NCBI GenBank assembly: GCA_015039365.1
Contig: WION01000134.1
Coordinates: forward strand, 62,001-126,000
Length of the DNA: 64,000 nt
Source of the DNA: Amanita rubescens
Taxonomy: Eukaryota > Basidiomycota > Agaricomycetes > Agaricales > Amanitaceae
Reading direction: 5' to 3'
Shown here piece by piece: positions 11,367 through 22,764 of the stretch. How positions within the stretch are numbered: the first letter of the stretch is position 1; every line of letters begins with the position of its first letter. The translations under genes were made by a program, and so were the position numbers. The notes beneath the pieces are model-generated. The model was not told where the DNA came from and did not search any database. It worked only from the letters and a program-made list of their open reading frames with translations.

Positions 11367-11770
11367 CTATGCAATCAGGGTGGACGCAGTAGCCGGATCG
11401 TACTTGAACGTAGGAGGAATCTGCTGCTTGGTCTTGTAGTACCGAGCAAGCCTATGAATCCTCGATTCGATCAAGATGAGACGGAACTTGGAGTCCTTGT
11501 CCTTGCGGTTAGTCTCCAAATGTTTGCGAACGGCAACCGCCTTTTTGATGAGGCGCCAAAGGTCCTCAGGGATGGATGGGCCCAAGTCCTATCCCCAGAC
11601 AAAAGGCATATTACAACAGATGTCAAAGTGACAAGGTTATAGCAGAAGATAGGCGGAATGAGTGAGATAAAGTCGGTGTAGGTTGGATGGATACGAACCT
11701 TGGGACTTGAGGATACGAAGAATTTTGTTACCGGTGACGAAACGAACTTGGGGAATGCCATGTGCAAATC
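11367..11770 (-). pseudogene. Ribosomal protein uS15 (S13) 3' fragment
   Basis: The last exon (11367-11588) encodes [19 protein letters not shown], then [20 protein letters not shown] and ends in STLIA. This is the well-known C-terminus of eukaryotic 40S protein S13 (uS15). An upstream exon (from 11699) gives [20 protein letters not shown] and joins in phase across a GT-AG intron. The exons for the N-terminal half (MGRMH... to ...LRDSH) are not recognisable upstream. A related piece of the upstream sequence recurs at 18450-18590. It is most likely a captured or duplicated fragment, not the working gene. Confidence 0.65.
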
Positions 11771-12070
11771 ATAGTAATGCGTGTAGACGTGTATGAAATT
11801 GGACAATCTCGCGAGAATGACCATACTAGTGCTTCAGCATTTTCTTGAGCTCAGGCTATACATGTACCTTGCCGAAGCCGTACAAGCAGGACTGACACCA
11901 TTGGGTTGCCGATGCGGGCTAAACATGAGGGCCAGTTGTTACCGATCAATACGTGATACATATATCAATTGTCAGTGAGAGAGGGAGCGGGGCAGATGGG
12001 GCGCGAAAAGATTGGAAGCTGCTGTGACGACTAGAAATACATTCGAAGACGATCAAAGATAATATACACC

Positions 12071-14119
12071 TCATAGAGTTGTGCCGCTCAGGCAGCTTAC
12101 ATTATCCTCGTCAAGAATGAGGGTAGTGACGGAAGCTGCTTCGGGCGTAGTATGGGCTGGGATACCTTCAATCCTTTCCTCGATGGACCACCAGTCCCCT
12201 TCGCTTCCTCCTCCCACGTTCACCCGCGGAATGGGCTTTTGGAAACCAACCATCCGGGCGACCGCTTTTCCACAGACAGGACACTTGTTGCCGCCTATAA
12301 TGACCCGTCCAAGACAACCTTCGCATCCATAATGGCCACATGGTCGGAAAACACAACCACTTTGGGTATTGGAATGGGCAGAGCAACGAGGGGGGTTGGT
12401 AGGATCAGGTATATCAGATGACCGCGATGATGAGGCAGATATGTCTAGCTGTCGAATAGACAGCAGTTTGCGGAAGCGGCCCGTGGGTTGCAATTCTTGT
12501 AAATGTTCATCGTATAGATCGAACCAGGGATAGTCGTACTTCTTGTAGGCTGAAGAAATAACGTCAAATAACTTAGCCAAACGGGCAAAAGGCACTTTAC
12601 GACAACGTACTTCCTGGTACGATAGGCGTGATTGGTGTGACAACGCCAGTGATACTCTGCTAGAGGTTAGATGCTGCATCCATCCAGAATTCTATGCGCA
12701 CCTCCCACAAATCCGTGGAGACCGTATGAATCCAGACACGCTGACGAGCGTCCTCATCGTAGATATTTGCACGTTTGTCGTCTTTGTAGATCTTCTGTTT
12801 AATTTGCCCTCCAGCTGCGATACCAATGCGAGCGTCTTCCAACTCGACGTAACCGCCTCCACGAAGGCTCAGAACAAGGTGGATAACAGCCCCCGGGGTA
12901 ACATTATAATCTGACATATGCGTCAACCCTTGTGGCTAGATCCATGTGCTATCAGCCCACCTGATCGGGTGCGGCCATCTTCGAGCTGTTTTCCCGCGTA
13001 CACGAGCCGCTGTTGGTCTGGAGAAATACCTTCTCTATCTTGAATTATTGCTTTCAGAACATCGACGGTGTCACTCCACCCCCAATTTAAATCAGTTAGC
13101 GTCTTTCCCGTCAACGTCTTAACATCAACATTGCCTGCAGAGAAAGAGTGGGTCATGGGAATATAAGTTATATGGGAAGAAACACGACCTTTCCGCCGGC
13201 GCACCACTATAATCTTCGGCTCAAATGAGCCTCTGGACATCACGTCCTTAATTGTTACGCATGGTGGAAGACGGCTACCGGGCATGCTCAGTATAGGAGG
13301 CAGCCAGAGAGCATTCAGAACCCACGATGTGGCCATCCAAAGGTTTGCGGAGGGAAGTAAACCGAGCTCCCGTGGTGATCGCGTAATGTCCAGTTCCACA
13401 CCAGATTCCGACTCGCAGGTAATGACGTCCCGTAAGGTTGGATATATATCGATCTGTATGCCACCATGTTCTGCGCGGCCCGTCATTTGTTCTTCGACGG
13501 TGTAGCCATGGCCAAGCCGCATAGCTACGAACTGCGAACCTAGTCAGTTGGAATTGAAGACAAGTGAGGTGCGAAGCGCTGAACCTGGCGCACAACCCCA
13601 GGAGACGTGCAAATGCCGTCCAACCATGGCTGCGTTGGTAGAGAAACGTAGTCCTGAACACCATCCTTCGATGGTGACTGTTGAGTCTCGCCAGTGATGG
13701 AATTTATTCCTGTCATGGTGTTTTGAGAATGGGCGGTCTCGACCTCCGTTGTTGTTACTCACCACCGACCGATATCTTCGCCGCACACTCACCAGACCCG
13801 TCAAAACTAATCCAGAGAGCCTCCCGCTGAAACATTGGCTACGATAGGCGTTTTACCCCATGATTGAAAAGAAACGGAAAAATTTCTCATACCATCAGGT
13901 AGCCCCCTCTTTTTCTGATCTCAGGGGGTAAAACCGTTTGGAATCTGTCAGCAGGAATGAGGGGAAACGTTCCCAGTCCCTGTGCAAGGCATGAGAATTA
14001 CAATCAGCTCCTTTGAAGGCTACATAATGCCTACCGGTGGCAATAAGTATTTTTTCGCATTGTCTGGGACGCGAAGAGTGCGGAAGAATCGCAATTTGGC
14101 AGGGCCTGCGTGATTGATG
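12071..14119 (-). pseudogene. Ubiquitin-like/RING family, copy B (exons 4-13 only)
   Basis: This is nearly identical to copy A from the stop codon at 12071 back to the middle of exon 4, where similarity ends abruptly at 14119. Exons 1-3 and the start of exon 4 are missing here. The matching 5' half is found as copy D at 17707-18262, on the opposite strand. Exon 5 holds a nonsense codon (TGA, 13887-13889) where A and C have CGA. The ubiquitin-like ([18 protein letters not shown]) and RING ([11 protein letters not shown]) parts are otherwise open. A 2-bp difference from A falls inside intron 8, which supports that splice model. Confidence 0.75.
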
Positions 14120-14574
14120 CACGACTATAAGCGTTTTTGCTTGCCTCCCGATTCAGTGGTCGAGTTCGACCGGCCGTCAAAATCATGGTCAGCCACAAGC
14201 TTCATCTCAGGTCCCAATTTTGCTCACCGCCGAGTACCAGCGTTTCAAAAATATGTACTTCCGTCCCGATGACGCAACGTTGACGTTGACTTACAGCAGG
14301 TGGTTTATAGAGATAACGCGATAGTATGACGTACCAAAATCGAGAAACGAGCCACGAGGCTTCTCGATTAGGCAATCATTCGCATAGGTTCCCCTTGTCA
14401 AGCCTAGCGAGTAATCGATGAACTGGTTGACCCCACAGAATCATTCCAGTTTGCCAGAGATTGCTCGTGGTAAACCGTGCGTGAGAGCTGTGAGAGCCAA
14501 CAAATGGAGTGACGTGGTCACGTCGCCCACGACTTCCTGAGATAATCACTGATCAGATAATAGTTAAGTTCAGG
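14120..14574. other. Inversion-edge spacer and 5' flank of copy C
   Basis: The first part is unrelated to copy A. From about 14460 the sequence resembles the flanks upstream of copies A and D (GTGGTCACGTC, then AAGTTCAGG before the ATG). No gene was recognised. Confidence 0.45.
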
Positions 14575-17162
14575 ATGCAGGTGTGTATCGAGATCTCCTC
14601 TATGCGTTGGCCAATTATAGATCCATCCATCAGCTAGTCGACGTCTCGTTCGACATTCGCTTCGGACCTGGAGGCAACGTACCCCCGGCGACGATCAAAG
14701 CGAGTCTGCCCTCAGACACTTTGATTAGTGCCTTACCTGACATTGTGCGTGCGAAGGCGGGTTAGTACCAAAATCATGCATATCATTTATAAGGGGTGAC
14801 ACCTCTAAACTCGCAGAAATCGGGCCTAATTTCGAATTAATTATTAAACCTCAACCCCTTCTACTTCGAGTTACCAATGGGCCATCCATTTACCATCCTA
14901 CTCCGAATGGTCATCTAGAGATATCTATGTATGTGCTGCTTTCTGACACCTAGTATTCGAATCAGACGTCTTGTTGTGTTTAGGGATCAACCTCTCATTG
15001 ATTATTTCAAGAACTACCGGACTCAACATGGACTCCTACAACGTGCAGACCCAAATCAGTGTCGCTCCACCGTAAACGCCCATCAAGAGCTCAGGCATGA
15101 CACAAAAAAGACTCAGTTTGTCCATTGGGAAGAGGCAACGATTAACGCAGGCCCTGCCAAATTGCGATTCTTCCGCACTCTTCGCGTCCCAGACAATGCA
15201 GAAAAATACTTATTGCCACCGGTACGCATTGTGTAGCCTTCGAACGAGTAGATCGTGATGTTCATGCATTGCACAGGGGCTGGGAACGTTTCCCCTCATT
15301 CCTGTTGACAGATTCCAAATGGTTTTACCACCTGAGACCAGGAAAAGAGGGGGCTACCTGATGGTACGAGAGCCCTTTCCTGTTTCTTTTCAAGGGGTGA
15401 AACACCCATCGTAGCCAATGTTTCAGCGGGAGGCTCTCTGGATTAGTTTTGACGGGTCTGGTGAGTGTGCGGCGAACATATCGGTCGGTGGTGAGTAACA
15501 ACAACGGAGGTCGAGACTACCCACTCTCAAAACATGACAAGGAATAAATTCCATCACTGGCGAGACTCAACAGTCACCATCGAGCGATGGTGTTCAGGAC
15601 TACGTTTCTCTACCGACGCAGCCGTGGTTAGACGGCATTTGCATGTCCCCTGGGGTTGTGCGCCAGGTTCAGCACTTCGCACCTCACTTGTCTTCAACTC
15701 CGACTAACTAGGTTCGCAGTTCGTAGCTATGCCGCTTGGCCATGGGTACACAGTCGAAGAACAAATGACGGGCCGCGGAGAACATGGTGGCATACAGATC
15801 GATATATATCCAAGCTTACAGAACGCCATTGCCTGCGAGTCGGGATCTGGTGTGGAACTGGACATTACGCGATCACCACGGGAGCTCGGTTTACTTCCCT
15901 CTGCGAGCCTCAGGATGACTGTACCGTGGGTTCTGAATGCTTTGACCGCCTCTTAAACTGAACATGCTTTGTAGCTGTCTTCCGCCATGTGTAACAACCA
16001 AGGACCTGATGTCTAGAGGCTCATTCGAGCCGAAGATTATAGTGGTGTGCCGGCGGCAAGGTTGTGTTTCTTGCCATATAACTTATATTCCCATGACCCA
16101 CTCTTTCTCTGCAGGCAATATTTTTGTTAAGACGTTCACGGGGAAGACGCTAACTGATTTACATTGGGAGTGGAGTGACACAATCTACGGTCTGAAAGTA
16201 ATGATTCAAGATAGAGAAGGGATTCCTCCAGAGCGACAGCGGCTCATCTTCGCGGGAAAACAGCTAGAAGATAGCCGCACCCGGTCAGGTGGGCGGATAG
16301 CACATGGATCTAGCCATAAGGGCTGACGCATATGTCAGATTATAAGATTCCCCCAGGGTCTGATATCCACCTTGTTCGGAGTCTTCTTGGAGGCGGTTGT
16401 GCCGAGTTGGAAGGTACTCGCATGGGTATCGCAGCTGGAGGGCAAATTCAACAGAAGATCTACAAAGACAACAAACGTGCAAATATCTACGATGAGGACG
16501 CTCGTGAGCGTGTTTGGATTCATACAGTCTCCACAGATTTGTGGGAGGTGCGCATAGAATTCTAGACCAGGATGCAACGTCTAACCTCTAGCAGAGTATC
16601 ACCGGGGTTATCACACCAATCACACCTATCGTACCCGGAAGTACGTTGTCGTAAAGTGCCTTTTGTCCGTTTGGCCTTATCTGACGTTATTTCTTCAGCC
16701 TACAAGGAATACGACTATCCCTGGTTCGATCTATACGATGAACATTTACAAGAATTGCAGCCCACGGGCCGCTTCCGCAATCTGCGGTCTGTTTGACAGC
16801 TAGACACTGCCTCACCGTCGCGCTCATCTGATCTACCTGATCCTACTAACCCCCCTCATTGCTCTACCCATTCCGACAGCCAAAGTGGTTGTGTTTTCCG
16901 ACCATGTGGCCATTATGGATGCGAAGGTTGTGTTGGACGGGTCATGGGTGGCAACGAGTGTCCTGTCTGCGGACGACCGGTAGCCCGGATGGTCGGTTAC
17001 CAAAAGCCCATTCCGCGGGTGAACGTGGGAGCTGGAAGCGAAGAGGACTTCGAGGAAAAGATTGAAGGCATCCCGGTTCATGCCAAGTCCGAAGCAGCTT
17101 CCGTCATTACCCTCATTCTTGACGAGGATATTGTAAGCCGCCTGAGCGGCGCGACTCTATGA
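14575..17162 (+). pseudogene. Ubiquitin-like/RING family, copy C, one nonsense codon
   Basis: Full-length copy with exons 14575-14580, 14634-14760, 14817-14928, 14984-15221, 15277-15381, 15427-15490, 15542-15666, 15720-15925, 15975-16060, 16115-16288, 16339-16547, 16595-16640 and 16699-17162. All junctions are in phase. Codon 532 is TGA (16794-16796) where copy A has CGA. The predicted protein therefore stops at 531 residues, after the [12 protein letters not shown] motif and before the RING finger, whose frame stays open to 17162. It could be a young pseudogene or a RING-less version. The ubiquitin-like domain is closer to ubiquitin than in A ([22 protein letters not shown]). The acceptor of intron 6 is AAG rather than CAG. 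Confidence 0.72.
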
Positions 17163-17706
17163 GGTGTTGGATCGCCTTCGAATACATTTCTAGTCGTCTT
17201 GAAGTCAGACTGTACTACCTACTCGTAGCGCGTGATATGATTCAGACTGGGAAACTCGCACAGGATAGGATGACCCAGAAACAGCTCAGCGGACACACCC
17301 CTGCTCAACCATGGTGGATGAGGTGGTAATTCTAAGCGAGCTGAGCTAGCTCGGAAGTGGCTGTGCCATCGCGCCGTTGCGTCGGCTTCCGAATCTTTTC
17401 GCCACCCGCCGCTCCCTCTCTCACTGGCAATTGATACTACTATACTGATGACAGATGTCTTGCAAGGCTTTATAAGGCCCAGGAAACCAACAGTCAGACT
17501 ATGTCTGTTGGATTACGCTCTCGAGGCTCACGAGCACCGAGGGCAAACTGGAATCCACTCGTTTTCACCAACGGCAAACGCGGTAGTCATCTGCCTCGTG
17601 GTAAACTTGCTGTGCGTGAGAGCCATCCAACGGAGTCAGCAGGTGGCGTGGTCACGTCGTCCACGACTTCATCAGATAACAGTTACCAGTATCCATCAAG
17701 TTCAGG
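17163..17706. other. Spacer between copies C and D
   Basis: It repeats the downstream flank of copy A (near 4090-4195, inverted) and of copy B (near 11960-12070), then the upstream flank typical of this family. No separate gene was recognised. Confidence 0.45.
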
Positions 17707-18262
17707 ATGCAGGTGTGTCTCGAGATACTCCTATATGCTTCGGCCAATTTTCGATTCGTTTTTCAGCCATTAGTCGACGTCTCGATCGCCATCCGCTTCG
17801 GACCTGGAGGCAACGTCCGACCCCCGGCGACGATCAGAGCGACTCTGCCTCCAGACACTTTGGTTAGTGCCTTACCTGAGATTGCGCGTGCGAAGGCGGG
17901 TTAGTACCAAAATCATGCACATTTCTATAGGGTGACGCCTCTAAACTCGCAGAAATTCGGCCTGATTTCGAATTAATTGTTGAACCTCAACCCCTTCTCC
18001 TTCGAGTCACCAAAGGGCCATCTATTTACCATCCTACCCCGAATGGTCATCTAGAGATATCTTTGTATGTGCTGCTTTCTGACACCTAGTATTCGAATCA
18101 GACGTCTTGTTGTGTTTAGAGATCAACCTCTCGTTGATTATTTCAAGAACTACCGCACTCAACATGGACTCATACAACGTACTGATAGCCGCTCCACCGT
18201 AATAGCCCATGAGGAGCACCGGCATGACACAAAAAAAGGTCAATCTGTCTATTGGGAAGAGA
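17707..18262 (+). pseudogene. Ubiquitin-like/RING family, copy D (exons 1-4 only)
   Basis: Exons 17707-17712, 17767-17899 and 17953-18064 and the first part of exon 4 (from 18120) match copy A. Similarity stops at 18262 after GGGAAGAGA. In copy A the next bases are CATC, which is exactly where copy B begins on the other strand. Copy D alone lacks the ubiquitin-like and RING parts. Confidence 0.75.
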
Positions 18263-18817
18263 AAACCTTGACATCTGTCACCAGCATAGTACTAGTAGAC
18301 CATGTCTCCCCATGCTTTGTTTCCTCTTTGTTCCGCATCTAGGCGGTGACGTACCCAATCTGGCATTCCCCGGGTTTTGAAATTTTGGTATCTATGAAAT
18401 GCGCGAAGGCTTCAGCGTTAGATTCCGTCGGAGATAGTCTTCAGAACATAGTGATGCGTATAGACGTGTATTGGACAATCTCGTGAAAATGACGATAGTG
18501 CTTCAGGGTTTTCTTCAGCTCAGGCTATACAGGTACCTTGCCGATAGACTGTTACGCCACTGGGTTGTCGATGCGGGCTAAAAATGGGCGGTCCACAAAA
18601 CATATTGTACAGGCTGACATATATATATTCATGTTATGAAGTTGGCCATGGATCAGGGTTATGGATCTATCGATGATCGATGATGATCGCTGAATCCTGA
18701 TCAGGGGGCATAGTACTTACACTAGTACGAAAGGAGTGGTATCATTTAAGAAGAATGTGAAAGATCAAGAGAGGCCGCACGGAACGAAGTGCGCTGAGAT
18801 GATAGTGGACAGCCCCG
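18263..18817. repeat. Spacer with a second copy of the uS15-fragment flank
   Basis: The segment 18450-18590 is clearly similar to 11775-11940, the sequence next to the uS15 fragment (shared GACGTGTAT, GGACAATCTCG, TTCTTGAGCTCAGGCTATAC-like blocks). It marks the edge of a larger duplicated unit. No coding exon was recognised. Confidence 0.5.
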
Positions 18818-20152
18818 TCAGGTTTTATCGGATCCGGACTCGGAAGAGACCCTTTGATTGACCTGCTTTCCTGTTGCAGGTGCATTTTTTTGCAAATCGC
18901 GGTTTTGTAATTCGTGTTGCAATCTCGTCAATTCTTGTTCCAGCATACGTTTCTCTGCTTGATAACGTTGCTCCCTTTCCGCTTCTTCCTTCCTGAGCTG
19001 CCTCTCTTTCTCCTCCCAGTCTTTTTTATCCTTCGCTGAATCTAACAAGAGCTGCTTCACTTGTCCAGCGAGCCTCTTCGCCGTCTCTACCTCCTCTGTT
19101 CGTACTCGCTCATACTCCTCCTTCTGGATCCCGTACACGTACATCAGCGTCGCCAACGGAAGTTAGATAAAGATTCTGACCTGCTGGGTCATAACTTGCC
19201 GTTCCTTTTTGAAGTTATCCCAGATCTTGTCAATGTGCTCCGGTTTGCGGCGATGGACAGGCACAACACCACGGCTCCCAGTCGATGCTCGGCGCCTTCC
19301 CCGCTTTACTTTCTCTTTCTCATCGGGCGCCACTGTACCGTTCTTGTGAATCGCGGCCCACTTTTCTAGTGTGCCAAATATGGTATCTGCAAACCAGTAA
19401 CACTGACGCGCATGGAGGGTGTAAAAGGCACTGTCGTTGTGCACAACCAAGACCAAGATGACGACATCCCAGAGACTTGGGTGTAATGAACTATCGCCAT
19501 TGAACGTGATGGTCCTCAAAACTTCGCAGCGATCTGGGCGGCCTTGAATTCGTATGATGGTATCGTTAGCGAGATATTGGTTGGAGCTAATGTCGGACGG
19601 TAAAGACAGGGAGCTACGTGGTTCAGAAGAGGACGCTTTAGAGTCGCTTTCGCTTAAAGAGGGAAGGAGAAGGGACGATCTGGAAGACGGGGAGAAAAGA
19701 GAGTTGATGGGAGAGTATCCGCCGTCGATCACCGATGAAGTTGAACGGGACGAACTTGAAGTATGTTTGCGCGCGCCAATGCGACGGTCCGTGCGCAGTT
19801 CTACTTTGTTCTCGTGTTCATCGACGAACTCGTAGGTGATGAATTCGTGTTCACTCGGGCTGTTGGTGTACTTGTAATGATACGCTTTTACCAACCGATA
19901 ACCCGTAAGTTCGCGCCATACTGCGACACTCTGCGAGGTCCAGCCTTGTAGGCGCGCCGTGGTGAGCGCGACGTAGTGGTCGATTGCCGTTTCGCCAACT
20001 GGAAAAGAAAAAGAATTGGGAGAGGGTTCGAACATGGAGAAAAGTGTTGAGTGAAGGGACATACTAATGAGTCCGTTATAAGTAACCTCACTCCGCGACC
20101 TGAAAAAGCTGTTTGAAGGCTGTGGCCGGCTTATGATACGCAAGGCCAGCAC
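18818..20152 (-). CDS. Agaric-type hypothetical protein with C-terminal coiled coil
   Basis: Exons 20065-20152, 19181-19998 and 18818-19123, all in phase, give 403 residues. The N-terminal part (IDHYVALTTARLQGW, HEFITYEFVDEHENKVELRT) and the middle (IIRIQGRPDRCEVLRTITF, LHPSLWDVVILVLVVHNDS, RQCYWFADTIFGTLEKW) match a family widespread in mushroom-forming fungi with no known function. The last 90 or so residues are a Lys/Glu/Arg-rich coiled coil beginning KEEYERVRTEEVETAKRLA. A serine-rich linker lies between the two conserved parts. It is head-to-head with a chimeric paralogue on the plus strand. Confidence 0.7.
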
Positions 20153-20414
20153 GAGGCAGGCTGTGCGTACGATTTGCGCCCATTTGTCACGTTCCTCGGT
20201 CTCCCCTTAGAGTTACTTGACGCACATCGACTGACGATGGTTACTAGACAAAGGAGGGATGTTCAAGTATGTCATGGTCTAGGGAAACAGTTCAGAGTCG
20301 AAGCTACGTTTTTCACTTACCGTGAAAAGTTATCACTGGTGGACAGTGTGGGAGTAAGTTCAACTTCAACATTCCTGTCACTACAGCAATCGTATTTGGC
20401 CCACCTCGTGCATA

Positions 20415-21860
20415 TTGGCATGGCTTTCAAACACAGCCTTCGGACTATACATTATTCAAGAACCCTTTCGCAGTTCCCCATTGTCAGACTTTTTTCCGAT
20501 CCCTCTCCTCTTCGCCATGGAAGCCATTCGCAAAGCTATCCCCTGCGTCAGCACCCCAATGGCGGTCGTTGCCTGGGTCGAGCTTGTCATGGCGTCCTTG
20601 CAAGGCTGGACCTCAGAGAGCGCCGCACTATGGCTCGGACTTACGGACTATCGGTTGGATAAGACGTATCACTGCAAGGCCCACAACGAACACGAATTCG
20701 TTATTTACGAGTTCACCGATGAACACAAGAATAAGCTGGAACTGCGTACAGGCCGCGCCGTTGTCCAGAGCAACGGGCGCAAAGACGTTCCGCCCCCTTC
20801 CTTATTGGTAAGTCCATTCGGTACCGATGTTGGAGAGTCTCCTCTCATCAGCTCCCCCAGTCATCCGAGCCGCCGTTAACCCCTTCACCGGCAAATGGTG
20901 CGATCACCAAAGTCTGGACGACTGTATCAGAGCATTTAGCGTCAGTTCGTGACGACCTCCGCATCGTATGTCCTCCTCAGCCCGCCGTTAGATGTTGACA
21001 TGGCTTTCCCTTTTATCAGGAAAACGTTCTTTTGAACCCATACTACGACTCTCAGATCTCCGAATCTCGACATTCAGAAGCTACTGTCACGCCATCTGGA
21101 GCGCTGCGTCACAACCTTGCAGTACCTGAACTATTCGGAATTCGGGATGAAGAGGAAGATGTCTCGGAATCAGACCTCAAACGACATTTCGCCACCAATA
21201 TGGTTCTCCGGATCCAAGGCCACCCCGCCCACTGTCAAATACTGAAGACTATCACTTTCAGTGGCGATCGCTCGTCGCACCCCAGCCTTTGGGACGTTAT
21301 GATCTTAACATTTGTTGTAAACAACGATAGTTTTTTTTGGGGGCGTAAATGTTACTGGTTTACGGACACCATATTTGGCTTCCTAGAGAAGTGGGCAGAG
21401 ATTCACAAGAACGGGAGAGTAGTGATGGGGAAAGCAAAGTGGGGGTGGTCCCAAGCCTCGACCGGAAGCCTTGGAGCTGTGACGAACCATTGTCGCGAAC
21501 TGGAGCACATTACAAAGGTCTGGGGAAACTTCGAAGAGAAGAAGCGAACTATGAACCAGCAGGTCAGTTCTTTTTATCGAGGTTCTGTTGCTTATACTGA
21601 GAGAAGAAATTCAGAAAGAGGAGTACGAGCGAACCAGAACAGAGGAGATTGAGACGAGGAAAAGGCTTGCCGAACAAGTGGAGGCGCTCATGTCAGAACG
21701 AGCGAAGCATAAGCGAGAACGGGAGGAGAGAGAAAGGCAGCTGAAGAAAGAACAGAAGGAGAGAGAGCGACGTCATCAGGAAGAGCAACGTTTGATGAAA
21801 CAAGAACTTGCGAAATTGCAATTTGAATTACAGCAGAAGGATCGCGAATTACAACTGTAA
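20415..21860 (+). CDS. Chimeric coiled-coil paralogue with a captured kinase segment
   Basis: Exons 20415-20807, 21020-21562 and 21615-21860 splice in frame through GTAAGT...CAG and GTCAGT...CAG introns, giving 393 residues (ATG 20517 is an alternative start). The first exon (ASLQGWTSESAALW, HEFVIYEFTDEHKNKLELRT), the later middle (VLRIQGHPAHCQILKTITF) and the coiled coil (KEEYERTRTEEIETRKRLA) are paralogous to the minus-strand neighbour. The serine-rich linker is replaced by a piece matching the kinase at 10330-10590: ENVLLNPYYDSQIS, RHSEATVTPSGALRHNLAVP, ELFG, DVSESD. The kinase DFG motif is lost. The preceding intron also contains kinase-like sequence (GACGACCTCCGC before GTATGT). Confidence 0.6.
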
Positions 21861-22764
21861 CAGGGACACTGGTGAATTACCCATCTCGACACACCATCTA
21901 TGTCTTATCTTCCCATGCTATCCTCCTCTTGCCTGCGTTGTTGTTGCTATTATCCTTAAGAATTCTAGTTAGATACAGGAATACTATGCATTATTCACGG
22001 TTAGCTCGCACTTGAGCATTGGCTTCCTTTCTGTTGCAAGGCTCTTCCGATATAGAGAGTTTCGAGATCAAGCTGAGGCTGAGGGTTGACTCAACTATCG
22101 TTTTGCATTCGGCTCTGGCCGCTATGGTGACATCAGCTCTGGCCACTCCCACTGTGATCACGATCGCTCTGGAAAGGAGTCAAAGGACAGCTTCCGCCGC
22201 TCACGCTCTGGCAACGGCCGCTCACCAATCACTCTCAAAAACCCATACCTTTCACAATCCACTTGACTCGGTGCCTTGTTCAACGACAAGGGTCTTCCCC
22301 ACCACTCAGGACAGAGATTCTATCTATAGACGGGGGGGAAGCCATTGTTCAGGAATATCGATCCCGATATCTCCGGCCCAAAGATAAGCGCTCGAAATCG
22401 GCGAGTTTGTCATCCGAATTAGTATTTTTCGTAGAGAGGACGCGACCGGCATTGTAGCATCATTAAGGTGGTGTGCATGTCGCGTTGCCAGAGAGAACGA
22501 GTTTACTAAGTTAATTTTAGCCTAGCTATATTTGTGTACATTATATTTATAGCACTGCCACCATCACACGCGAAGTTTATTCTAATCTCGGAGACCCGGG
22601 AAAGTCTGTCGGGTGATATATTAGGAAAGAACAAGTGCCACGAACTTGTCCTTATTTCTGACGAATATACGCAGACTTAGAGCTTTACTATCTATTAGTG
22701 GAGTGCTATAGGCTAATATACTACACATTCAAAATTATCATGCACCATATGATAGGTTATGGGC
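21861..22764. other. Intergenic, no recognised gene
   Basis: Convergent 3' flanks of the coiled-coil gene and the permease. A stretch at 22090-22260 is rich in Ala/Ser-type codons in several frames but has no family motif. Confidence 0.4.
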
